From: Chryseobacterium phocaeense | GTDB lineage: Bacteria; Bacteroidota; Bacteroidia; Flavobacteriales; Weeksellaceae | NCBI RefSeq assembly: GCF_900169075.1 | Contig: NZ_LT827014.1 | Coordinates: 496,001-560,000 of the forward strand | Reading direction: 5' to 3' | DNA length: 64,000 nucleotides | Shown here: in pieces, positions 1-8,697 of the stretch | Layout: each line of letters opens with the position of its first letter | Numbering within the stretch: the stretch's first letter is position 1 | Position numbers and translations under genes: made by a program | The notes under the pieces: generated by a model | What the model saw: the letters and a program-made list of their open reading frames with translations, nothing else | Told to the model about the DNA's origin: nothing | Database searches by the model: none

Positions 1-2
1 CC

Positions 3-455
3 AAGCAGGACAAAGATATCATCATGATTGGTCCGGGAACCGGGATTGCGCCTTTCAGATCTTTCCTGTACGAACGCGATGCAACCGGAGCAGAAGGAAG
101 AAACTGGCTCTTTTTCGGGGACAGGAACTTTGTCTCAGACTTTCTTTATCAGGCTGAACTGCAGGATTTCCTGAAAACCGGAACATTAGCCCATCTTGAC
201 CTTGCCTTTTCCAGAGATACCGCAGAAAAAGTGTATGTACAGCACAAGCTGCAACAGAAAGCCGAGGAAGTCTATCACTGGCTGGAAGGAGGAGCTTCCC
301 TGTACGTATGCGGAGCTAAAGAGCCTATGAGCAGGGACGTTGAAAAAACAATCCTGAATATTCTCCAGAGCAAAGGAAAACACAGTCCTGAAGAAGCTCA
401 GAACTATCTGGAAGAATTAGAGCTCAGCGGCAGGTATGTAAAAGATGTGTATTAA
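3..455 (+). CDS. cysJ: Sulfite reductase [NADPH] flavoprotein alpha-component, C-terminal part
   Basis: The reading frame is already open at base 3, so this is the 3' end of a gene that begins before the window. It encodes the NADP-binding half of a ferredoxin-NADP reductase-type module: MIGPGTGIAPFRSF is the pyrophosphate-binding loop, LFFGDR and YVCGAKEPMSRDVE follow, and the protein ends in the usual aromatic residue (..YVKDVY). In CysJ this module takes electrons from NADPH to FAD and FMN and passes them to CysI. The gene lies 18 bp before cysI. Other diflavin reductases share these motifs, so the assignment rests partly on the neighbour. Confidence 0.9.
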   Translation, partial: KQDKDIIMIGPGTGIAPFRSFLYERDATGAEGRNWLFFGDRNFVSDFLYQAELQDFLKTGTLAHLDLAFSRDTAEKVYVQHKLQQKAEEVYHWLEGGASLYVCGAKEPMSRDVEKTILNILQSKGKHSPEEAQNYLEELELSGRYVKDVY

Positions 456-473
456 AAACATAAACGGATAACA

Positions 474-2144
474 ATGACAGATAAGAATAACCTTTCTCCC
501 GTAGAAAGAATAAAAACAAGCAGTAACGGTCTCCGGGGAACTTTAAAGGCCAGTCTCCTAGATGATTTTACCGGAGCGATTAGGGAAGATGATCAAACGC
601 TGATCAAATTTCACGGAATGTATCAGCAGGATGACAGGGACAGACGTGAAGAAAGAGTAAGGAAAAAGTTAGAATGGCTTTACTCCTACATGATCCGCCT
701 CAGGCTTCCGGGAGGATTTTTAACCCCGGAACAATGGGTAGGGCTTAATACCATTGCGGGAGAACATTCTACGGGAGTGATTAAAATAACCACACGCCAG
801 ACCATTCAGCTGCACGGGATTTTAAAATCTCATGTTAAACCGACCATTCAGAGTTTCAATCTTCAGCATCTGGATTCTATTGCTGCCTGTGGTGATGTGA
901 ACAGAAATGTAACCTGTACCTCAAATCCTTCCGAATCTCCCTTACATCAGGAAGCCTATGAACTGGCAGGAAAGATCAGTGAAATGTGTCTGCCGAAAAC
1001 AAAGTCCTATTATGACTTATGGATTGATGATGAGCTGGTTATAGACCGGAAAGAAGAGGAAGATCAATTGTATCAGGACCGTTATTTGCCGAGAAAACTG
1101 AAAATAGGAATTGCCGTTCCGCCAAATAATGATGTGGATGTTTTTATCAATGACATCGCCCTGATTGCGATCATTGAAAACAATACAATTATCGGTTATA
1201 ATATTGCGGCAGGAGGAGGACTTGGCGCCACCCACGGAAACGAATCTACCTATGCCCGCCTGGCATCCGTTTTAGGCTTTGTGGCCACGGAAGAAAAAGT
1301 ATTGAAAGCGGTCTACGAAATCATTACCGTACAGCGCGATTTCGGAAACAGAAGCGACCGTAAATTATCAAGGTTAAAATATACCATAGATAAGCTAGGC
1401 ATTGAAGGATACAGGGCAGAAGTTGAAAAAAGATGCGGCTTCAGCTTTGAACCTGCACGGGAATTTAAATTTGAGCAGAGAAAAGACCGCTACGGATGGG
1501 TACAGAATCACGAAGGAAAATGGTTTTACACCTTGTTTGTAGAACACGGAAGAGTTCTCGACACAGAAGAATATCCTTTAAAATCAGGGCTTTTGAAAAT
1601 TGCAGAGACTGGCAAAGTGAACTTCCGTTTTACCTGTAATCAAAACCTGATCCTGTCTGATATTTCTGAACATGATAAAACAGAAATTGAAGTTTTGCTT
1701 AAAGAATCAGGAATTTCCCGATATACTGATGAGGTGAGTGCCCTCCGCAAAAACTCTGTGGCCTGTGTGGCATTGAATACGTGTTCATTAGCTCTGGCGG
1801 AAGCGCAGCGGTATCTGCCGTCTTTAGTCACAAAAATAGAACCCGTTCTTGAAAAATACGGGCTTCAGAATGAAGACATTACCATCAGGATGACAGGCTG
1901 CCCCAATGGCTGTGGAAGATCTCCCAATGCTGAAATAGGATTCGTAGGGACCGCTTACGGAAAATATAATCTCCATATCGGAGGCGACAGACTGGGAATG
2001 CGCCTGAACACAAAGTTTAAAGAAAATATCAGCGAAGAAGAGATCCTGCAGACGCTTGATGAGCTTTTCGGGATCTATTCGGAGCATAGAAATCCGGAAG
2101 AAACATTTGGGGACTTCTCATGGCGGTATTTACAAACCGTTTAA
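474..2144 (+). CDS. cysI: Sulfite reductase [NADPH] hemoprotein beta-component
   Basis: A 556-aa siroheme/[4Fe-4S] protein that reduces sulfite to sulfide with six electrons, in the cytoplasm. The four cluster ligands are visible as Cys431-x5-Cys437 and Cys476-x3-Cys480, the second pair inside TGCPNGCGRS, with the family segment NAEIGFVGTAYGKYNLHIGG after it. The N-terminal half has the siroheme-pocket signature TTRQTIQLHG and later NVTCTSNP. Length is normal for CysI. It sits directly behind cysJ, and a siroheme-synthase domain is encoded further along the same strand, so cofactor supply and enzyme are probably co-expressed. Confidence 0.96.
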   Translation: MTDKNNLSPVERIKTSSNGLRGTLKASLLDDFTGAIREDDQTLIKFHGMYQQDDRDRREERVRKKLEWLYSYMIRLRLPGGFLTPEQWVGLNTIAGEHSTGVIKITTRQTIQLHGILKSHVKPTIQSFNLQHLDSIAACGDVNRNVTCTSNPSESPLHQEAYELAGKISEMCLPKTKSYYDLWIDDELVIDRKEEEDQLYQDRYLPRKLKIGIAVPPNNDVDVFINDIALIAIIENNTIIGYNIAAGGGLGATHGNESTYARLASVLGFVATEEKVLKAVYEIITVQRDFGNRSDRKLSRLKYTIDKLGIEGYRAEVEKRCGFSFEPAREFKFEQRKDRYGWVQNHEGKWFYTLFVEHGRVLDTEEYPLKSGLLKIAETGKVNFRFTCNQNLILSDISEHDKTEIEVLLKESGISRYTDEVSALRKNSVACVALNTCSLALAEAQRYLPSLVTKIEPVLEKYGLQNEDITIRMTGCPNGCGRSPNAEIGFVGTAYGKYNLHIGGDRLGMRLNTKFKENISEEEILQTLDELFGIYSEHRNPEETFGDFSWRYLQTV

Positions 2145-2167
2145 TACTAATTTTTAACCGTTTGATT

Positions 2168-2310
2168 TTGAACCATTAAGATGAATAAAGAGGATAGGAA
2201 TAATTAAGAAATATCTGAGATATTTTTAAAAAGACGCGCTTTTTTTCACGTGTGAAAACCTTAACTCTCCTTAATTCCTTCATTAATCTTAATGGTTTAA
2301 ACTTATCTCG
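2168..2310. repeat. Dispersed ~145-bp repeat, family A, copy 1
   Basis: This intergenic stretch starts with TTGAACCATTAAGAT and ends with ATCTTAATGGTT, so its ends form an inverted repeat, with secondary matches inside (GGATAGGAATAATTAAG against CTTAACTCTCCTTAATTCC). The same ends and order recur near 26808 and 31370. It carries no ORF of note. It resembles the short REP/MITE-like intergenic repeats common in Chryseobacterium genomes. Whether it is mobile or acts as an RNA structure between cysI and the receptor gene cannot be told from one window. Confidence 0.6.
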
Positions 2311-2330
2311 TAATATCCTAAAAATAATAT

Positions 2331-2405
2331 ATGACTAACCTACTTTACCTACCGCTTTCAGGGCAACGAATGTGTATGTGCTGTTCATTCAAAGACGACG
2401 CATAA
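2331..2405 (+). CDS. Cysteine-rich leader ORF (24 codons) upstream of TonB receptor
   Basis: A short ORF runs from ATG 2331 to TAA 2403-2405, 28 bp before the receptor start. Its last part reads GQRMCMCCSFKDDA: three cysteines and two methionines within five residues, with a second in-frame ATG at 2370 right before the cluster. A cysteine run just upstream of a gene in a sulfite-reduction locus is what a ribosome-mediated cysteine sensor would look like; cysteine-rich upstream ORFs that attenuate sulfur genes are known from mycobacteria. A metal-sensing leader, like the copper-responsive upstream ORF before a Bordetella TonB receptor, is the alternative. Translation and function are inferred. 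Confidence 0.5.
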   Translation: MTNLLYLPLSGQRMCMCCSFKDDA

Positions 2406-2433
2406 ATCATTTTCAACCCTAAATTGTATACAA

Positions 2434-5301
2434 GTGAAATCCATATCCCACAAATATTTTAAATATGCACTATTCTTATCCGCACTTTTCGTAACAGGGC
2501 TTTTGCAGGCTCAGCAGCTTATTGAAGTGACCGGAATCATTAAACATAACGACACTCAGAAAGGCATTGCCGGAGTACAGATCCATGCTGAAAAAACAGA
2601 AGATACGGCCATAAGTGATCAGGATGGAAGTTTTAAACTGAGAACCAGGGTGAAAATACCCTTCAGGATTGTCATTACCAAAGAAGGATATTTAAGTCAG
2701 ACGGCTGAAATCCTTTCGGTTTCCCATAAAATTTCAATAGATCTGAATCCCCAGAATACCATCATCAACGAGGTGGTTATTTCCGCTTCCCGTATTCCTG
2801 AGAAGATACTCAGATCACCGATTGCCATTGAGAAGATCGATATTAAAACTATCCGTGAAAGCCCGGCTGCCTCATTTTACGAAACCCTGGAAAATGTAAA
2901 AGGACTGCAATTGTTAACCTCCAGCCTTACCCTGAAAGTTCCCAATTCCAGAGGATTCAATTCCCCGAATAATTTCCGCTTCATGCAGCTGGTAGACGGT
3001 GTAGATGTGCAGTCTGCCACGCTTGGTGTTCCGCTGGGAAATGCCATAGGCCCTACAGAACTGGATATCCAGTCGATGGAAATTACGCCCGGAGCGGCCT
3101 CGGCTCTGTATGGAATGAATGCGGTTAACGGACTGGCCAGCCTTCAGACAAAAGATCCCTTCACCTCGGAAGGCGTAAGTCTTTATTTCAGGGGAGGCGT
3201 TAATCATGTGGATAATATAAACCATAAAACAGCTGCTTTAGGAGAAAGCGCATTCAGGATCGCAAAGGTTCTTCATAAAAACCTGGCTGTAAAGATCAAC
3301 GGATCGTATTTCAGCGGAGTAGACTGGATTTCGGATAACCGGACAGACCAGAATCCCAATTCATTAGTTACTGCTAATTCCAGCTTTTCTTTAACAGATA
3401 ACCCGGCAGAAGATCTCTGGAACAAATATGGTGATGAAAGGAATAACCGGACCACCGTAAAGGTGAATTACAACGGAAAACCAACGACTTTTAATGTTTC
3501 AAGAACAGGGTATTACGAAAAGGACCTCGTAAGCCCGGAAGTTAAAAATATAAAGTTTGATGCAGGATTATACTACCGTTTTGGAGATCAGTGGAGAACT
3601 TCCTACGTGTACCGTTACGGCCTCATCGATGGCACTTTTCAGCGGGGAAACAAGATCCGTTTACAGAATGCCACCGTCCAGAATCATAAAGTGGAGCTGA
3701 CGGGTAAAGAATTGACAGTCAGAGCTTATATGTCGATAGAAAATACCGGAGATTCCTATAATCTTAAACCGCTGGCAGACAACCTGGATCTTACCAGTTT
3801 TTCCAATAACAACTGGAAAAATATATTCCAGTCTGTTTTGCAGGACCGGCTTAATTCTGGAGTGAATTTAAATGATGCTTTTGCTCTGGCCAGACAGGAA
3901 GCCGATAAAAACAGGGTAGTTCCCGGAACCGTGGCTTTTGAACAGCTGAAAAATACAATTATCGGGATTAATAACTGGGATTCTGCCAATTCCGGGATTG
4001 CAGGAGCTCCGGCCACCGGAGGGGCAAAGCTTGAACAAAAGTCAAAGTTTTACCAGGGAGAAATCACGTATGACTTCAGCAGGTTTATCAAGATATTCAG
4101 CCTTCTGGCAGGAGCGGATTACCGTTTATACAGCATCACTCCGGACGGGAATAATTTTGTTGATTTCGAAAGACCGGTGAATGAGCGGAATATTCCTCTT
4201 TCTGACGGGACTTTCGGGAAAAATGTGATTTACGAGAAGTACGGGGCATTTGTCCAGCTTACCAAACTTTTTTTCAATAATAAACTGAAAGTGAACCTCG
4301 CACTGCGAGCGGACAGGAATCCGGAGTTTGAAACTAAATTCAATCCAAGGATCAGCATCGTTTATTCTCCTATGAACCAGCATAATTTCAGAATGTCGTT
4401 CCAGAACGGATACCGTTTTCCGTCCCTGTTTGAAGCCCTGTCATTTGTGAATAATGGAAATGTGAGACGTGTAGGAGGTCTTTCAAAAGCCAATGACGGT
4501 CTGGGTTATCTTGAAAATTCCTATACGCTGGCATCCATCGATCAGTTTATCGCATCCGTCAATAAAGATGTGGATGGCGGGCTGAGCCAAAATCAGGCAG
4601 CCTTAAAAAACAGAAATCTTTTAACCGCAGCCAATCTGCCCAAATTGGAGCCTGAAAAGGTAAATTCTTTTGAAATTGGGTATAAATCAGCTTTATTTAA
4701 CAGTAAACTGGTCCTCGACTGGGATTTTTATTATAATGTGTATGAAGGTTTTCTGGGACAGGTAGAAGTAGCCGTACCTAAAAATGAAAGCATAGGCAGT
4801 GACAATGCGGTTCTGGCGATGCTGGACAGAAGTAAGCAGGACCGCTACAGGGTGTATACCAACAGCACAAGTAAATACAAAAGCTTTGGAACCTCTTTAG
4901 GAATCCGTTATAATCTGGTGAAAAACTATAACCTGAATGTCAACATCTCATACAATGATCTTCTTTCTTCCAATACCTCCGATCTTTTCATTACGGCTTT
5001 TAATACACCCAAATGGGCCGTCAATTTAAGTGTAGGAAACAGGGAGATTGTTAAAAATATCGGCTTTACGGTGGCGGCAAGATGGCAGAACAGCTTTTTA
5101 TGGGAAAGTCCGCTGGCTTCGGGAAATATTCCGGCTTACTACACCATTGATGCACAGGCGACGTGGAGGATTCCTGAAATTAAAGCAAGTGTGAAGATCG
5201 GAGCGACTAACCTTATGAACAGGAGATATTTACAATATGCCGCAGGTCCTGAAATCGGAGGGCTGTATTATCTGGCTTTTACGTATGATTTAAAACTGTA
5301 A
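2434..5301 (+). CDS. TonB-dependent outer-membrane receptor in sulfur locus
   Basis: A 955-aa outer-membrane receptor. It starts at GTG 2434, because no in-frame ATG lies close and a good signal peptide follows (KYALFLSALFVTGLLQAQQ). Residues about 28-110 form a CarboxypepD_reg-like beta-sandwich, about 115-235 the plug (VVISASRIPEKILRSPIAIE, later GAASALYGMNAVNG), and the rest a barrel ending in the aromatic-rich strand GLYYLAFTYDLKL. It is flanked by sulfite reductase and by siroheme synthase/TSUP, so the ligand may be a sulfur compound or siroheme-related iron. The sequence does not identify it. No SusD partner is present. Confidence 0.9.
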   Translation: MKSISHKYFKYALFLSALFVTGLLQAQQLIEVTGIIKHNDTQKGIAGVQIHAEKTEDTAISDQDGSFKLRTRVKIPFRIVITKEGYLSQTAEILSVSHKISIDLNPQNTIINEVVISASRIPEKILRSPIAIEKIDIKTIRESPAASFYETLENVKGLQLLTSSLTLKVPNSRGFNSPNNFRFMQLVDGVDVQSATLGVPLGNAIGPTELDIQSMEITPGAASALYGMNAVNGLASLQTKDPFTSEGVSLYFRGGVNHVDNINHKTAALGESAFRIAKVLHKNLAVKINGSYFSGVDWISDNRTDQNPNSLVTANSSFSLTDNPAEDLWNKYGDERNNRTTVKVNYNGKPTTFNVSRTGYYEKDLVSPEVKNIKFDAGLYYRFGDQWRTSYVYRYGLIDGTFQRGNKIRLQNATVQNHKVELTGKELTVRAYMSIENTGDSYNLKPLADNLDLTSFSNNNWKNIFQSVLQDRLNSGVNLNDAFALARQEADKNRVVPGTVAFEQLKNTIIGINNWDSANSGIAGAPATGGAKLEQKSKFYQGEITYDFSRFIKIFSLLAGADYRLYSITPDGNNFVDFERPVNERNIPLSDGTFGKNVIYEKYGAFVQLTKLFFNNKLKVNLALRADRNPEFETKFNPRISIVYSPMNQHNFRMSFQNGYRFPSLFEALSFVNNGNVRRVGGLSKANDGLGYLENSYTLASIDQFIASVNKDVDGGLSQNQAALKNRNLLTAANLPKLEPEKVNSFEIGYKSALFNSKLVLDWDFYYNVYEGFLGQVEVAVPKNESIGSDNAVLAMLDRSKQDRYRVYTNSTSKYKSFGTSLGIRYNLVKNYNLNVNISYNDLLSSNTSDLFITAFNTPKWAVNLSVGNREIVKNIGFTVAARWQNSFLWESPLASGNIPAYYTIDAQATWRIPEIKASVKIGATNLMNRRYLQYAAGPEIGGLYYLAFTYDLKL

Positions 5302-5306
5302 ATGTA

Positions 5307-6833
5307 ATGACCAATACCTTATATCCCATATTTTTAAAGCTTGAAGATTTATCACTGCTTGTTATCGGCGGCGGAAATATCGCTGTGGAAAAACTGAATT
5401 CCGTTCTGGCTAATTCTCCCGGAACCCGTATTAAACTTGTCGCCAGAGAAATCAGTGAGGACGTGAAAACACTAAAGCTGGATTACCCTAATCTGAGTCT
5501 GCATGAAAGATCTTATACCGACAATGATTTTAACAGCGCTGATATCGCTATTGTAGCAGTTAATGATATTTTCGTTGCAGAGCAGATCCGCGACAGGGCC
5601 CATCAGAATAATACCCTGGTGAATATTGCTGATAAACCGGAATTGTGTGATTTCTATCTGGGGTCCATTGTCCGGAAAGGAGATCTGAAAATAGCCGTTT
5701 CTACCAATGGAAAATCGCCCACGGTTGCCAAAAGAATGCGCGAGATCTTAACGGAAGCCATTCCTAATGAAGAAATGGATGGACTTCTGGATAATATGCA
5801 GCATATCAGAAACCAGCTGAAAGGAGATTTTACCTACAAAGTGAAGGAGCTGAACAGGCTCACCACAGAATATCTGGATGAAAAAGAAATTCAGCCCGCT
5901 GAAACCAGACTGGAGATGGAAAAACTGATCAACATCACTAAAACCGTGCAGCGTAGAGCGAATATCTATCTGGGAATCATAGGCGTTCTGACACTGATCG
6001 GGGTTCTGGCCCTGATTATTTACCAGTTCAATCTGTCCGGAGATATTCAGAGTTTTCTCAGCCAGGATGGCTATATTTTTTACTGGATGCTGCTGGCGGG
6101 CTTTCTTGCAGAAATTGTGGCAGGGTCCATGGGAATGGGCTATGGAGTGATCTGTACCACCATTCTGCTTTTGCTGAATGTGCCGCCGCCGGTGGTCAGT
6201 GCAAGTATTCATTCTGCCGAATCATTTACTTCAGCGGCGGGAAGTATCAGCCATTATAAGCTGGGAAATGTCAATAAAAAAATGGTGTGGGTTCTGTTTC
6301 CCGTGGCGGCGGCAGGAGCATTTATAGGAGCATTTGCATTGTCGCATTTCGGAGAGAAGTACGCTCATATCGTAAAACCGGTTATTGCCTGCTATACGCT
6401 GTATCTGGGAGTGAATATTCTTAGGAATGCTTTTAAGGGAAAAGAAAAGAGAGCCGAAAGCAGAAGGCAGAAAAAAAGAACCAATCTCAGAATTCTGGGA
6501 CTGATTGGTGGTTTTATTGATTCTTTTGCCGGGGGAGGATGGGGGCCGCTGGTGACCGGAACCCTGATCAAAGAAGGGAGAACGCCGCGGTATGTAGTGG
6601 GAAGCTCTACTATGGCCAAGTTTTTACTGACCATTGTAAGCGCCCTGACCTTTATTTTTACCATCGGGATCCATCACTGGAATATTGTCCTCGGACTTCT
6701 TCTGGGAGGTGTTTTTACGGCTCCGTTTTCAGCGATGTTTACTTCCCGGCTGCCTGCAAAGAAAATGTTTGCGGTGGTAGGGGTTGTGGTGATTATCATG
6801 AGCCTGATTACCATTGTAAAATCACTAACCTAA
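5307..6833 (+). CDS. Siroheme synthase (Met8/CysG-B-like) fused to TSUP permease
   Basis: A 508-aa fusion. Residues 1-200 are a precorrin-2 dehydrogenase/sirohydrochlorin ferrochelatase-type Rossmann domain (LLVIGGGNIAVEKLNSVL as NAD-binding loop, NIADKPELCDFYLGSIVRKGDLKIAVSTNGKSP split over the active-site region). After a linker, residues about 215-508 form a polytopic TauE/SafE (TSUP) domain with paired motifs GSMGMGYGVICTT and GGFIDSFAGGGWGPLVTGTL. The first half would make siroheme for CysI; the second would move sulfite, sulfate or sulfonates across the inner membrane. It starts 5 bp after the receptor stop. No CysG methyltransferase domain is attached. Confidence 0.9.
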   Translation: MTNTLYPIFLKLEDLSLLVIGGGNIAVEKLNSVLANSPGTRIKLVAREISEDVKTLKLDYPNLSLHERSYTDNDFNSADIAIVAVNDIFVAEQIRDRAHQNNTLVNIADKPELCDFYLGSIVRKGDLKIAVSTNGKSPTVAKRMREILTEAIPNEEMDGLLDNMQHIRNQLKGDFTYKVKELNRLTTEYLDEKEIQPAETRLEMEKLINITKTVQRRANIYLGIIGVLTLIGVLALIIYQFNLSGDIQSFLSQDGYIFYWMLLAGFLAEIVAGSMGMGYGVICTTILLLLNVPPPVVSASIHSAESFTSAAGSISHYKLGNVNKKMVWVLFPVAAAGAFIGAFALSHFGEKYAHIVKPVIACYTLYLGVNILRNAFKGKEKRAESRRQKKRTNLRILGLIGGFIDSFAGGGWGPLVTGTLIKEGRTPRYVVGSSTMAKFLLTIVSALTFIFTIGIHHWNIVLGLLLGGVFTAPFSAMFTSRLPAKKMFAVVGVVVIIMSLITIVKSLT

Positions 6834-6839
6834 GGAATG

Positions 6840-8165
6840 CTAAATCATCGTATTCTGCAAGGTCTTCTGATGCTTTTCCAGACAAGAACTTAAGCATTTC
6901 CGGAAATTACCGGTAAAATCTTCGGCTATCTGGATCATGGTCTGTTCGCTGATTTTTGACGTATTAAACCTCCAGTTGATATAGACCAGTCCATCAGATT
7001 TTGATAGGAATAATAAAGGTTCCAGTTCAAGGAAAATTAAATCAATAGCTTCAAATTTTTTCAGTTTTCCTTCTTCACAGCTGAAACCGTCCATAATCGA
7101 TAGGTTGATGAATGATTTGCAGATGTTCCTGAAAAATTTTTCTTCGTCCCAGTTCAATAAGGCATAATTAAAAATGAGGTGTTTGGATACCGTCATAAAG
7201 GAATTGGTTGTAGCTAACAGGTTTTCATAATTTAAATCCTGATCTTCAGCAGGGTAAAAGGATTCCCCGGAATATTCCCCGATGCTGTTCATGGAGAATA
7301 CATCATTTTTGCCGGAAACAAGGAGCCCGATCAATGATTTCCCCTGATAGGCATAGGCTGTTTTGGAAAAAGCCAGCATGAATACACTGATCCAGCTTAT
7401 TTTCATTTTCTGCAGGGCAGACTGGATCTCCGCGAAGTTGTCTATCATAAAACTGTCGTGATAAGATTTCCCCTGTCTGGAATATTCATCGGTAGGCGTA
7501 TAATAGGATGCGTGGACCAATGATGCTATTTTCTCCCCATAGCTTTTGGAATTGAAACCTGCAAAGTCTATAGGAGAAATGACGGAATCATCATATGCTG
7601 AAAGAACATTTTTCCAGTATCTGTAATTGTCCTCCAGTGATTTAAATAATCTGTTGTTTCTTTTCACGGAATATTCCCCGAAATTATAGGTCTCCGTAAC
7701 TTCAGCGCCATTATAAAAGCTGATGAAATCATTCTTGATTTTCTGCAGGCCATTGGCGTCACAAAGCATGTGATGGGCAAAGATTTTAAAGATCATCACC
7801 TCATCATTTTTGTAGAGATGATAATAGATTAAAGGCACATTGTGAATATCCAGAGACTGATTGATAACCCTTTTGGGATGGAAATAATCATTCGGGTTTT
7901 GGATGCTGTTGTTTTCAGGAAGTTCTTTAAAATAACCTTCCTGATTTTTTACCGAATCATCAAAATAGAGCATATCTTCCTTCAAAATAAACCGGCAGTT
8001 CAGCAGGCTGTATTTCTGATGAAGTTTGCTGATAGAAGCATTGATTTTATTGAGATCTGCTTTTCTGAAATAGACATCCACTTCCAGAAAAATGTTGCCC
8101 TGGGCCCGGTAGCGGTAAAAATCTTTGATCTGGCGGATGAAGGGATAGTGATAGATTGCTTCCAT
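6840..8165 (-). CDS. Stand-alone condensation-domain-like acyltransferase in RiPP cluster
   Basis: A 441-aa protein resembling a free-standing NRPS condensation or CoA-dependent acyltransferase fold. The active-site motif reads HHMLCDANG at His131-His132...Asp136, i.e. HHxxxD with the usual glycine replaced by alanine. An N-terminal PFIRQIKDFYRY segment matches the donor side of such domains. It is the last gene of the long minus operon and converges on the siroheme/TSUP gene with a 6-bp gap. A carrier protein lies at 15494-15754 in the same operon, so an acyl or aminoacyl transfer onto the peptide is a reasonable inference. An intact histidine pair suggests activity; the substrate is unknown. 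Confidence 0.65.
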   Translation of the reverse strand: MEAIYHYPFIRQIKDFYRYRAQGNIFLEVDVYFRKADLNKINASISKLHQKYSLLNCRFILKEDMLYFDDSVKNQEGYFKELPENNSIQNPNDYFHPKRVINQSLDIHNVPLIYYHLYKNDEVMIFKIFAHHMLCDANGLQKIKNDFISFYNGAEVTETYNFGEYSVKRNNRLFKSLEDNYRYWKNVLSAYDDSVISPIDFAGFNSKSYGEKIASLVHASYYTPTDEYSRQGKSYHDSFMIDNFAEIQSALQKMKISWISVFMLAFSKTAYAYQGKSLIGLLVSGKNDVFSMNSIGEYSGESFYPAEDQDLNYENLLATTNSFMTVSKHLIFNYALLNWDEEKFFRNICKSFINLSIMDGFSCEEGKLKKFEAIDLIFLELEPLLFLSKSDGLVYINWRFNTSKISEQTMIQIAEDFTGNFRKCLSSCLEKHQKTLQNTMI

Positions 8166-8169
8166 GATG

Positions 8170-8697
8170 TTAATGTATTACGGGAGTGATAAGGAAAAAG
8201 GATAAAAATCTTTTCAGGATATATTCGTAAAAACCTTCCCAGTATTCCTGGTGCTCAACGCCGTTTCTTTTAATACTCTTTTCTACCAGATCGGCGCCGG
8301 AAAACCCTGCGGGTAATGAATAAAACTGGGTGAAAAACCTTCTTTCGTAGGTAAGGTACAGCGGAAGGATCTTAGGTTCTGCAAAAGCAATGAATTTAGG
8401 GATCAACGCGATGGATTTTTCAGTCCTTTCGCTGTTGTAGGTATATTCACTGTTAAATAAAAGAACAAACGGATTGCATTGAAACTTAACGTTCAGGAAA
8501 TCTTTTTGGGAAAGATAAAGAATCCGGTTGGCTTCCGAAAGATGGTCTTTTTCAAATGAGAAAAGCTGATCATCGGTAAGCGGCTTCATCTGATTCCTGA
8601 TTTCATCCTGCATTTTCCCGATCTCCTGTTCTATGGAAGAATGGGGGATGTTATTTTTAGTCCAGGCGGCTGTTAATTCGTTACACAGTAGTTTCAT
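8170..8697 (-). CDS. Unknown protein, RiPP cluster
   Basis: About 175 aa, no family recognised. The start is placed at the methionine beginning MKLLCNELTAAWTKNN (8697), which overlaps the preceding gene by 17 bp; an in-frame ATG at 8727 would overlap by 47 bp and is less likely. The protein is rich in Phe, Tyr and Glu, has no signal peptide or clear membrane segment, and ends with hydrophobic FLSFFLITPVIH. It sits between a glycosyltransferase-like gene and the condensation-like gene, 4 bp before the latter, so it is almost surely co-translated with them. A tailoring or partner role is possible but unproven. Confidence 0.6.
   Translation of the reverse strand: MKLLCNELTAAWTKNNIPHSSIEQEIGKMQDEIRNQMKPLTDDQLFSFEKDHLSEANRILYLSQKDFLNVKFQCNPFVLLFNSEYTYNSERTEKSIALIPKFIAFAEPKILPLYLTYERRFFTQFYSLPAGFSGADLVEKSIKRNGVEHQEYWEGFYEYILKRFLSFFLITPVIH

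Noticed and set aside
2145..2433. Cobalamin or SAM riboswitch before the TonB receptor
   Set aside because: No B12-box or SAM-I/II core could be seen; the leader ORF and the repeat explain the region better.
5748..6212. Minus-strand open frame of 154 codons within the siroheme/TSUP gene
   Set aside because: His/Gln-rich low-similarity sequence opposite well-conserved membrane segments; a shadow frame.
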